Positions 17,960 to 24,873 of a stretch of DNA of 24,873 nt are shown here, in pieces. Position 1 is the stretch's first letter. Each line of letters starts with the position of its first letter. The notes below the pieces were generated by a model. It did no database searches. It was not told where the DNA came from and saw nothing but the letters and a program-made list of their open reading frames with translations. The stretch lies in assembly GCA_900546605.1 (NCBI GenBank), contig URDV01000004.1, positions 1 to 24,873 on the forward strand. Direction: 5' to 3'. The DNA comes from an uncultured Prevotella sp. Lineage in GTDB: Bacteria; Bacteroidota; Bacteroidia; Bacteroidales; Bacteroidaceae. A program made the translations under genes and the position numbers.

Positions 17960-18877
17960 ATGTATCACCTTATTGACACCCTTGTTTGGATGCTTTCTAA
18001 AATTCCTATGAAGGGACTTTATTGGCTATCCGATTTACTCTACATATTGGCCTTCCACCTCATAAAATATCGTCGCAAGGTGGTTGAAAGCAACCTGCAG
18101 AGCGCATTCCCTGACAAAACGACCGCTGAACTAAAACGAATAGAGCGCGAGTTCTATCATTTCTTTGCCGACTATGTGGTTGAAACCATTAAATTGCGCA
18201 GCATGAGCGAAGCAGAAATAAGAAAGCGCATGGAGTTTACAGGAGTTGAGGACATGATGAACAAAGTTAGCCAACAAAACAAAAAGTTCGCATTCATCTA
18301 TTTAGCTCACTATGGCAACTGGGAATGGGTAGCTTCACTTGCACTCCACATTCATGACTTCAATCCACTTGCCACAGCAGCACAAATTTACCACCCTCTA
18401 CGCAGCAAAGCATTCGACCGCTTGTTCTTGAATATGCGGAGTCAGTTTGGCGGAGTCAACATTGCCATGAAGGAAACCTTGCGCTATGTCATTCATGCAC
18501 GTCATAAAGAGCATCCCACCATCATCGGTTTTATAGCCGACCAAGGGCCTAAATGGAACAGCATTCATCATTGGACAGACTTTTTGCATCACAACACGCC
18601 CGTATTTATAGGCACAGAGCAATTAGGCAAACGCGTTGACGCACTCATTTATTATGGACACATGGAACGTATTAGCCGTGGCCACTATTGCTGCCATATC
18701 AGTTTGCTTACCGATAATATCAAAAATTATCCTGACTATGAAGTAACCGATCAGTACTTTGCCTTGCTCGAAAAAAGCATACAAGCGCATCCCGCTATAT
18801 GGCTTTGGACACACAAACGCTGGAAACGTACCTACGAGGAATACTTGAAGCGAAAAAGCCTAAACACAAAAAGTTAA
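17960..18877 (+). CDS. LpxL/HtrB-like lipid A acyltransferase
   Basis: Predicted inner-membrane acyltransferase adding a secondary acyl chain to lipid A, or a related lysophospholipid acyltransferase. At 305 residues it fits the LpxL/LpxM family. It opens with an amphipathic or membrane helix (about 5-35), then KYRRKVVESNLQSAFP, a family hallmark. The catalytic H-X4-E is His117-Tyr-Gly-Asn-Trp-Glu122, followed later by GFIADQGP and TPVFIGTEQLGKR. The end HPAIWLWTHKRWKR is also typical. The gene starts about 80 bases after the MITE-like element and no clear promoter lies between, so it may be read from upstream. The next plus-strand gene has its own promoter-like site. Confidence 0.9.
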   Translation: MYHLIDTLVWMLSKIPMKGLYWLSDLLYILAFHLIKYRRKVVESNLQSAFPDKTTAELKRIEREFYHFFADYVVETIKLRSMSEAEIRKRMEFTGVEDMMNKVSQQNKKFAFIYLAHYGNWEWVASLALHIHDFNPLATAAQIYHPLRSKAFDRLFLNMRSQFGGVNIAMKETLRYVIHARHKEHPTIIGFIADQGPKWNSIHHWTDFLHHNTPVFIGTEQLGKRVDALIYYGHMERISRGHYCCHISLLTDNIKNYPDYEVTDQYFALLEKSIQAHPAIWLWTHKRWKRTYEEYLKRKSLNTKS

Positions 18878-18898
18878 CAACAAAAACATAGCACAACC

Positions 18899-18929
18899 TT
18901 GCACAAGTAAAACAAACATAGTATTTTTG
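18899..18929 (+). promoter_or_regulatory. Promoter for DUF2520-kdsC-maf group
   Basis: TTG (18899-18901), 20 bases, then TATTTTTG (18922-18929), matching TTG-N20-TAnnTTTG. It lies about 75 bases before the DUF2520 gene, directly after the acyltransferase gene. Confidence 0.5.
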
Positions 18930-19006
18930 TAAAAATGGAAAGTGCTTATCCACACTTCAACACATACAAATGTGCAAGCTAAGAGCTAACATTCACCCCC
19001 AGCAAT

Positions 19007-19810
19007 ATGAACGTATGCATCATAGGAGCAGGCAACGTTGCCACCCACATGGCTAAGGCATTAAGTGGTACAGCTTACAACATAATAGCCATATACAGCC
19101 GCACGCTATCACACGCACAAGCCTTAGCACAAGCCACACATGTAACCTTGGCTACAAACGACCTTATGCAACTGCCCGTTGCCGATGTCTACTTGTTTGC
19201 ATTAAAAGACGATGTGTTGCACCATGTAGCTCAAATGCTCACCCACAACCCTCAAGCCACACAAGGCCTATGGGTACACACGGCTGGAACACTGCCACTT
19301 GATGTATTGCCACACAATCGGCTTACAGCTGTGCTCTATCCGCTCATGACCTTTAGCAAAGAGGCAAACATTCACTTTCATTCGCTACCCCTTTTTATTG
19401 AAGGGTGCAACAATGAGGCATATAGGCAAACAGAGCTATTAGCACGAGCCTTATCAACTCACGTAACGCGCATGACGTCAGCCCAACGCAAGCATTTGCA
19501 TTTGGCAGCCGTGTTTGCCAACAACTTTACCAACCATTGCTGCACCTTGGCATACCACCTATTGAGCCAGCAAGGCATCGACCCACAATGCTTGCAGCCC
19601 ATTATTGATGAAACCGCGCACAAATTGCGCCACATGCAGCCACAACAGGCACAAACAGGGCCAGCTCGACGTTGGGACGTGAAGGTCATGAACGAGCAAC
19701 TACAATCACTTAGCAATGAACCCGAGTTGCAGCGAATCTATCAACTCATGAGTAATAGTATTCATCAGTTTGCTCAACAGCCAACGCAAGATGAGGCTAC
19801 CACTGAATAA
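19007..19810 (+). CDS. Rossmann-fold DUF2520 protein
   Basis: Predicted NAD(P)-binding protein of unknown substrate. The N-terminal ~120 residues are a Rossmann fold with the dinucleotide motif IIGAGNVATHMA (5-16), and the strand-helix pattern includes VYLFALKDD and WVHTAGTLPLDVL, resembling F420-dependent NADP reductases and ProC-like proteins. The C-terminal DUF2520 half (about 125-255) is helical with AAVFANNFTNHCCTLAYHLL and TGPARRWDVKVM. At 267 residues it is full length. It lies 52 bases before kdsC, an order I recall from other Bacteroidales, which suggests a link to Kdo or LPS precursor work, but no reaction can be named. Confidence 0.85.
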   Translation: MNVCIIGAGNVATHMAKALSGTAYNIIAIYSRTLSHAQALAQATHVTLATNDLMQLPVADVYLFALKDDVLHHVAQMLTHNPQATQGLWVHTAGTLPLDVLPHNRLTAVLYPLMTFSKEANIHFHSLPLFIEGCNNEAYRQTELLARALSTHVTRMTSAQRKHLHLAAVFANNFTNHCCTLAYHLLSQQGIDPQCLQPIIDETAHKLRHMQPQQAQTGPARRWDVKVMNEQLQSLSNEPELQRIYQLMSNSIHQFAQQPTQDEATTE

Positions 19811-19813
19811 GCC

Positions 19814-19821
19814 TATTTTTG
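19814..19821 (+). promoter_or_regulatory. Possible -7 box before kdsC
   Basis: TATTTTTG matches TAnnTTTG, 41 bases upstream of the kdsC start and just past the DUF2520 stop. No -33 element is evident, so this is a candidate internal promoter only. Confidence 0.35.
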
Positions 19822-19862
19822 TATAATTCATATTGCTACCCCACAATTAATTTTTCTTCCGA

Positions 19863-20381
19863 ATGATTCATTACGACTTAAAAAAAATACGCGCTTTGGC
19901 CTTCGATGTTGATGGTGTACTAAGCACCAACAACGTGTTGCTGCTTGAAGGTGGACAACCTTGTCGCACAGCCAACATTAAAGACGGATATGCCCTACAA
20001 TTAGCCGTAAAATGCGGTTTAGAGGTAGCCATCATAACAGGCGGTAAAAGTCCATCGGTGCGCACTCGCTATGAAGGATTAGGCATTCAAAACATATTTA
20101 TGGGTACGTCCGTTAAAATCAAAAAGTACGAAGAGTGGTTAGCAAGCAAAAGTTTGCAACACGACGAAGTGCTATACATGGGCGACGATATACCCGATTA
20201 TGAGGTAATGCAGCGTTGTGGCCTGCCCTGTTGTCCAGCCGATGCCGCAGCCGACATCAAAGCCATAGCTCGCTATATTAGTCCGTACGATGGCGGACGC
20301 GGTTGTGTGCGCGACGTTATAGAACAAGTGTTGCGAGCACAAGGACATTGGATGACAAGTGCTAAAGCATTTGGATGGTAA
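19863..20381 (+). CDS. kdsC: 3-deoxy-D-manno-octulosonate 8-phosphate phosphatase (KdsC)
   Basis: HAD-superfamily (C0, subclass IIIA) phosphatase converting Kdo-8-phosphate to Kdo for the LPS inner core. Catalytic nucleophile and acid are Asp15 and Asp17 in FDVDGVLS. Motif II is IITGGKSPSVRTR, the conserved lysine region is TSVKIKKYEEWL, and motif III is MGDDIPDYEVM. The length of 172 matches this single-domain, tetramer-forming family, and a C-terminal tail (GGRGCVRDVIEQVL) normally reaches the neighbouring active site. The flanking DUF2520 and maf genes lie within about 50 bases on each side, so a shared transcript is likely. Confidence 0.93.
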   Translation: MIHYDLKKIRALAFDVDGVLSTNNVLLLEGGQPCRTANIKDGYALQLAVKCGLEVAIITGGKSPSVRTRYEGLGIQNIFMGTSVKIKKYEEWLASKSLQHDEVLYMGDDIPDYEVMQRCGLPCCPADAAADIKAIARYISPYDGGRGCVRDVIEQVLRAQGHWMTSAKAFGW

Positions 20382-20423
20382 TTAACAACATAAAAATAAC
20401 TTCAAACTAATAATATAAACGCC

Positions 20424-21005
20424 ATGCTTGACAATTTAAAAAAGTACAACATCGTTTTAGCCAGCAATTCCCCACGACGTAAGGAGCTGCTCCAACGCAT
20501 GGGAATCAACTTTAAAGTTCGCACTCTCTTTGGCATAGATGAGAGCTACCCCGATACCTTACGTGGCGAGGACATTGTGTGCTACATTTCACGCAACAAA
20601 GCACAAGCTTACCGTTCATCAATGGCTCCCGACGAGTTGCTCATTACAGCAGACACCATTGTGTATGTTGAAGGCCAAGTTATGGGAAAGCCCAAAACGC
20701 CAGAACAAGCCAAAGAAATGTTGCACAAGCTGTCAGGCAAAACGCACAAAGTGATAACAGGTGTTACCATATTAACAGCCGATCGCATCGAAAACTTTGG
20801 TGTAACAAGCCAAGTAAAGTTTGCCGAAATTACAGATGAGGAAATCGACTTTTATGTTGACAACTACTTGCCCTTTGATAAGGCTGGAGCCTATGGCATT
20901 CAAGAGTGGATTGGCATCGTAGCCGTTGAGGAGATTAAAGGTAGCTACTTTAATGTAGTAGGACTACCCGTGCAACGACTTTACCAAAAGTTGAAGACCT
21001 TTTAA
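20424..21005 (+). CDS. maf: Maf nucleotide pyrophosphatase (dTTP/UTPase type)
   Basis: House-cleaning nucleoside triphosphate pyrophosphatase that removes dTTP/UTP or modified nucleotides. Family motifs are LASNSPRRKELLQRMG at the N-terminus, ADTIVYVEGQVMGKPKTP in the middle with the catalytic Asp, SGKTHKVITGV, and FDKAGAYGIQEW. The last of these, together with the Arg-Arg near the start, is typical of the YhdE-like (dTTP/UTP) subgroup. It is full length at 193 residues. It lies 42 bases after kdsC and 40 before the YciO-like gene, with no promoter or terminator between, so it is probably in one transcript with them. Confidence 0.93.
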   Translation: MLDNLKKYNIVLASNSPRRKELLQRMGINFKVRTLFGIDESYPDTLRGEDIVCYISRNKAQAYRSSMAPDELLITADTIVYVEGQVMGKPKTPEQAKEMLHKLSGKTHKVITGVTILTADRIENFGVTSQVKFAEITDEEIDFYVDNYLPFDKAGAYGIQEWIGIVAVEEIKGSYFNVVGLPVQRLYQKLKTF

Positions 21006-21045
21006 ATCGGCATACGCTGAAGCAAACTTTATTACTCTACGCATT

Positions 21046-21657
21046 ATGTTGAAGCTTTACGACAAAAACAACCCACCCGAACGCATCGCCCAGGTTGTAT
21101 CCATCCTACGCGATGGTGGGGTCATTATATTTCCCACAGGCACCACCTATGCTTTAGGGTGTCATGCCATGAAAGAGAGAGCTATAGAGCGCATTTGTCG
21201 CATACGCAACATCAATCCTGCCACACACCCGCTATCGGTCATCTGCTACGACATGAGCGCCATAAGCGACTATGCACGCATTTCTACACCTATATATAAG
21301 GTGATGAAACGCAATTTGCCTGGTCCCTTTACCTTTATCATTCCTGGCAAGAACAAGTTGCCCAAAATATTCCGTACACGCAAGTCGGGCGAAATAGGCA
21401 TCCGTATGCCTGATGCCCCCATTGTGCGCGACATTTTGCATGAATTAGATGCTCCCATCATGACAGCCTCATTGCCTACCGAAGGCTATGACGACGATGC
21501 CTACCGCACAGACCCTGAACTGATTAACGAAACATTTGGTGCACAAGTTGATTTGGTGATTGATGGTGGCATGGGGCAACTGGGCGAGTCGACCATTGTA
21601 GACTGCCACGACGATGACTTTGAAATACTGCGCCAGGGTGATGGCGAACTCATTTAG
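21046..21657 (+). CDS. YciO/Sua5-YrdC family protein
   Basis: Member of the YrdC fold family, which includes the threonylcarbamoyl-AMP synthases for tRNA t6A37. The closest match by eye is the YciO branch: the entry motif is FPTGTTYALGCHAM, and the next block IERICRIRNI with LPGPFTFIIPG follows the YciO pattern. TsaC proteins usually have PTDTVYGLG at the first position, so an Asp is replaced by Gly here. Later motifs IGIRMPDAP and STIVDC are family-typical. At 203 residues it is a single domain without the Sua5 extension. It could be the t6A enzyme or a YciO paralogue of less clear role. It ends in two adjacent TAG codons, and the 8-bp repeat array begins at the last base of the second. Confidence 0.85.
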   Translation: MLKLYDKNNPPERIAQVVSILRDGGVIIFPTGTTYALGCHAMKERAIERICRIRNINPATHPLSVICYDMSAISDYARISTPIYKVMKRNLPGPFTFIIPGKNKLPKIFRTRKSGEIGIRMPDAPIVRDILHELDAPIMTASLPTEGYDDDAYRTDPELINETFGAQVDLVIDGGMGQLGESTIVDCHDDDFEILRQGDGELI

Positions 21658-21659
21658 TA

Positions 21660-21819
21660 GTTAACAGGTTAACAGGTTAACGGGTTAACGGGTAAGTTAG
21701 TTGACAGGTTAACGGGTTAACGGGTAAGTTAGTTGACAGGTTAACGGGTTAACGGGTTGACGGGTTAACAAGTTAACGGGTTGACGGGTTGACAGGTTAA
21801 CGAGTTGACAAGTTTACTA
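21660..21819. repeat. 8-bp tandem array, 20 units
   Basis: Twenty consecutive 8-base units without a phase slip, consensus GTTRACRG. Most are GTTAACGG, GTTAACAG, GTTGACGG or GTTGACAG; two are GTAAGTTA and the last is GTTTACTA. A 32-base higher-order block (two GTTAACGG, then GTAAGTTA, then GTTGACAG) is perfectly duplicated at 21676-21707 and 21708-21739. It fills most of the gap between the YciO-like stop and the lipoprotein start, ending 42 bases before that start. The same units occur in the dispersed repeats at 1-229 and 13999-14170. Confidence 0.9.
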
Positions 21820-21861
21820 TCTCAAAATACTTAATCATTTCTCTTTTGAAACATAAAAACA

Positions 21862-22392
21862 ATGAAGCATATACTCTCGCGATGCACCTTGGCGTGTTCG
21901 CTACTCACAATAGGCTTAGTTAGCTGCTCTGACGACAACGAGCACAATAGCAAGTATAACTCGCTTCCCCCCACCTTTACCAATATGGTGGCTACTGAAC
22001 TTGAGACGGGAAGCAACACCCTGCATGCTGGCAAAAAATTTGTAGTTGCGCTTGAACAAAGTCAAAAAGGCCAATTACTCTACAAAGGCACTTATGCATG
22101 GAACCTAAGCCCTGAGGTTGAAGGCAATTCACAAAAGTACACTACGGTTGTTTTCTACGACAACACGCCCGATGCTCCCACCGACACTCTACTCATTAAC
22201 ACGCCTGGCACCTACACCCTTACGTTTACAGGCAAATATGATGCCTCAGGCCACACCACCATTTGGACTAACAGCGGAGCTGCCAACAACGCTACTTATT
22301 GGGCCGATGGCTCTGGCAAGGTTAACTACTCCTCACGCGGGCTCTATGGTTTTACGGCCGTAGCCACCAAAAAGATTGTAGTAAACGAATAA
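21862..22392 (+). CDS. Putative surface-exposed lipoprotein, unknown function
   Basis: Not recognised as a named family. A 21-residue signal peptide ends in lipobox LVSC (Cys22). The residues right after it, Ser-Asp-Asp-Asn-Glu, match the Bacteroidota lipoprotein export signal (Ser followed by acidic residues), which predicts display on the cell surface. The rest (176 residues in all) is rich in Thr, Asn, Gly and Tyr and strand-forming, with YKGTYAWNLSPE and PGTYTLTFTGKYDASG, suggesting an immunoglobulin-like beta sandwich; there are no Cys residues beyond the anchor. The gene sits alone between an 8-bp repeat array and a terminator, with no SusC/SusD neighbours. No good promoter motif was found in the 42 bases before it. 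Confidence 0.75.
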   Translation: MKHILSRCTLACSLLTIGLVSCSDDNEHNSKYNSLPPTFTNMVATELETGSNTLHAGKKFVVALEQSQKGQLLYKGTYAWNLSPEVEGNSQKYTTVVFYDNTPDAPTDTLLINTPGTYTLTFTGKYDASGHTTIWTNSGAANNATYWADGSGKVNYSSRGLYGFTAVATKKIVVNE

Positions 22393-22401
22393 AACATTTA
22401 A

Positions 22402-22450
22402 GGGCGGAGGATGTTCATAAAGAAACATCATCCGCCCCTTATTATTTTTT
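22402..22450 (+). terminator. Terminator after the surface lipoprotein gene
   Basis: Stem of 14 bp with one G-A mismatch (22402-22415 with 22424-22437), 8-base loop, then a T-rich tract with T6 at 22445-22450. It begins 9 bases past the lipoprotein stop and ends 6 bases before the next start codon, so it could also affect entry into the downstream gene. Confidence 0.8.
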
Positions 22451-22456
22451 CCTACC

Positions 22457-24860
22457 ATGAAAACCCCACTCCCCCACTACACGCTCCCCATGATGCGCGA
22501 CACCCCCTTTGCCTCGCTCATGAACAAGCGCATTTATAACGTACTACTCATAGCCACCCCTTACGATGCCTTTATGCTCGAAAACGATGGCCGAGTAGAC
22601 GAAGAGATATTTAATGAGTACACATCGCTCAACCTACGCTATCCGCCCCGCTTTACACGTGTCACCACCAGCCATGAAGCCTTAAAACTGATGAACGAGC
22701 GTCACTTTGAGTTAGTTGTAATTATGCCCAACTTGGCCAACGACGATTTGTTTTGCGCAGCCCACCAGGTAAAAGGGCAGCATCCTCAAACCCCCATTGT
22801 GGTGCTTACCCCCTTTTCGAAAGAGATGAGCAAACGCATGTTGCAAACCGAACTAAAAAATATAGAATATGTGTTTGCGTGGTTAGGAAATGCCGAGTTG
22901 CTGTTATCTATTATCAAACTCATTGAGGATAGCATGAATGCCCCTCACGATGTGACACAAGTGGGTGTGCAAGCTATCGTGTTGGTGGAAGACTCTGTGC
23001 GTTTTTATTCATCAGCCCTACCCTTGCTTTATCACACCATTTTAGAGCAGAGCAAGGAGTTTGCCAATGAAGCACTTAACGACCACCTAAAAATGTTGCG
23101 CATGCGCGGGCGCCCCAAAGTGCTCTTGGCACGCAACTATGAAGAGGCCGTTCGGCTCTGCCACACTTATGCCGACAATCTGTTGGGCATAATCACCGAT
23201 TTCAGTTTTCCACGTGAAGGGCGCAAAGACCCACTCGCTGGGGTACAGTTAGTAGAGTGGATTCGCGCACACAACAAGCATGTGCCTATCATCATGCAAT
23301 CATCCGAACTTAGCAACCAAATATATGCACAACAGCTGAACGTCACCTTTGTTCAAAAACACGCGAAGAACTATGCCAACGAGCTTCACCATTGCGTTAT
23401 GAGAGACTTGGGCTTTGGCGACTTTGTGATAACCGACTCCGAAACGGGCAATGAGATAGGCCGCATACGCAATCTGAAGGACCTGCAGCAAAACCTTCAC
23501 CTTATACCCGACCCTGTGTTACGCCACCACTTAGTTTGTAACCACATCTCGCGTTTTTTATACTCACGCGCCCTATTCCCATTGGCCGAGGTGCTGCGCC
23601 ACCATGATGCAAGCCAATACAAGGACATGAACGAGGCCAGGACCTTTATTAGTCAACTCATTGACCGCTATCGCGTCATGAAACACGCGGGTGTAGTGGC
23701 CACTTTTCATAAAGACAGCTACGACCATTACAATAACTTTACGCGCATAGGCAAAGGGTCATTAGGTGGAAAAGGACGTGGACTGGCTTTTATGAACACC
23801 TTTATCAAACCTTATTTACTACATGAGTCAACAGAATCGTCGTTGAAGGTAGATATACCCAAAACCGTGGTGATATGTACCGATGTATTTGACGATTTTA
23901 TGCAGCAGAACCACCTTTACCACATAGCCTTAAACAGCACCATAAGCGATGCTACCATTTTAGAAGCCTTTGAACAAGCCCAATTGCCCGACAGCGTGAT
24001 TGACGATTTACAAACCTTGCTTCAAGCCACTCATCACCCTATAGCTGTGCGCTCATCAAGTTTGTTAGAGGACTCACACTTTCAACCCTTTGCAGGCGTG
24101 TATGCCACCTACATGGTGCCACACAACAACAATAAGGCACTCATGCTACACAACATTTGTGCAGCCATAAAGGCGGTGTATGCCTCTGTTTTTTATGCCG
24201 AGAGCAAAAATTACTTGGCTACGACCCAGAACTTGATTGATCAAGAAAAGATGGCCATTGTGTTGCAAGAGGTGGTGGGACAAACCCATGGTCACTTGTT
24301 TTACCCCACCCTTTCAGGTGTGGCACGCTCTCTCAATTTTTATCCCTCTGAGGGCGAGCAACCTGAAGATGGAGTAATGAACATAGCAATGGGTTTAGGC
24401 AAGCAAATTGTTGAAGGAGGAAAGTCGTTAAGGCTATCGCCCTTGCGCCAACAGCATGCCGTGCAATGGACCAACACGCAAACGGCACTTAGCAACGCAC
24501 AACATAACTTTTGGGCCATCAACTTACAGCACAACACGCAACCCATCACCCACGACGAGGGCTATAACTTGCAACAAGTTGACATACGAAACGTTTCATT
24601 ACAAACGGATGCCACACTCCCCTACGTTTGCTCCACTTATGATTGGCAAAACAATCGCATCATGCCAGGCAGCCAACCCGATATGGGGCGTGTGCTCATT
24701 AGTTTTCAAAACTTGCTCCATATGCCACAACTACCATTGGGCAAGGTGGTGCACCAACTTTTGCAATTGGGCAAAAATGAAATGGGGCGCGATGTTGAGA
24801 TAGAATTTGCTATGCAATTTACTCCTCCTCAAACATTTCAATTCTTTTTGCTCCAAATAC
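22457..24860 (+). CDS. Receiver-like/PPDK-N (PEP-synthase ATP-binding) fusion, 3' truncated
   Basis: Open from ATG 22457 to the contig end with no stop, about 801 residues. Residues 1-~165 form a receiver-like domain without an obvious phosphoacceptor Asp. Residues ~170-320 form a second receiver with VLVEDS (Asp179), candidate phosphoacceptor Asp248 in GIITDFSFP and Lys301 in FVQKHAK. After a helical linker, residues ~431-801 form a PPDK/PEP-synthase nucleotide-binding domain: IGKGSLGGKGRGLAF (431-445), VDIPKTVVI, IAVRSSSLLEDS (529-540, with the conserved Arg532) and QPFAGVYATY. The last genuine residues, FFLLQI, match the usual domain end LLQIRP. Swivelling His and PEP-binding barrel domains are not seen; homologues I recall continue to about 990 residues. 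Often labelled PEP synthase, but a complete synthase is unlikely. ATG lies 6 bases after the preceding terminator; Met12 and Met13 are other possible starts. Confidence 0.85.
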
Positions 24861-24873
24861 AGATCGGAAGAGC
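24861..24873 (+). other. Sequencing adapter remnant at contig end
   Basis: The final 13 bases read AGATCGGAAGAGC, identical to the start of the common Illumina adapter. They also break a conserved protein motif: the coding frame reads Leu-Leu-Gln-Ile and then Gln where the family has Arg-Pro. These bases should not be treated as genomic. Confidence 0.95.

Noticed and set aside
21660..21819. CRISPR array
   Set aside because: Units are 8 bases with no spacers, and no cas genes are present; it is a simple tandem repeat.
22118..22363. 81-codon frame inside the surface lipoprotein gene
   Set aside because: Alternative frame of a gene with a clear signal peptide and lipobox; low-complexity composition.
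24456..24803. 115-codon plus-strand frame near the right edge
   Set aside because: It is an alternative frame inside the conserved PPDK domain of the fusion gene.

Overview
The window looks like one end of a draft contig from a Bacteroidota genome, most likely order Bacteroidales and perhaps Prevotellaceae. The evidence is: several promoters with the Bacteroidota -7 motif TAnnTTTG; start codons preceded by A-rich stretches without a Shine-Dalgarno sequence; a lipoprotein carrying the Bacteroidota surface-export signal (Cys-Ser-Asp-Asp); a lipidated TamA-like Omp85 protein; and a response-regulator/PPDK fusion of a kind I associate with this phylum. The last 13 bases exactly match the start of the common Illumina adapter, so the right edge is an assembly end and not a biological boundary.

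Layout. 1-351: a truncated palindromic repeat and a terminator. 352-1074 (-): OmpA-family lipoprotein. 1317-4890 (+): prolyl-tRNA synthetase and an ABC-F ATPase, separated by a strong hairpin. 4891-5093: a palindromic element plus a terminator shared by convergent genes. 5094-8215 (-): ligA followed by a lipid-kinase-family gene. 8324-9001 (+): trmD, ending at a second two-way terminator. 9127-13916 (-): four same-strand genes in the transcription order TrmH-family rRNA methyltransferase, membrane glycosyltransferase, class I aminotransferase, LolC/LolE-type permease. 13917-14353: a non-coding gap with a second copy of the left-edge repeat. 14354-21657 (+): tamL-like Omp85 protein, walJ-like metallo-hydrolase, LpxL-like acyltransferase, DUF2520 oxidoreductase-like protein, kdsC, maf and a YciO/Sua5-family gene. 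21660-21819: an 8-bp tandem array. 21862-22392 (+): orphan surface lipoprotein. 22457 to the right edge (+): the fusion protein, cut off by the contig end.

Most genes are housekeeping: translation (proS, trmD, TrmH, YciO-like), DNA joining (ligA), nucleotide-pool cleaning (maf) and envelope construction. The envelope set is coherent: kdsC makes Kdo for LPS, the LpxL-like enzyme would acylate lipid A, the LolE-like permease would release lipoproteins from the inner membrane, the TamL-like protein would insert outer-membrane proteins, and OmpA-family lipoproteins would tie the outer membrane to peptidoglycan.

The less ordinary content is a set of non-coding repeats and the last gene. The repeats are an 8-bp unit (GTTRACRG) occurring as a 20-unit array and inside two dispersed copies of a longer element, a TA-flanked MITE-like palindrome whose end supplies the stop codon of walJ, and a 100-bp palindrome. 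The last gene joins two receiver-like domains to an ATP-binding PPDK/PEP-synthase domain. No CRISPR array, tRNA, rRNA, transposase or complete mobile element was seen.
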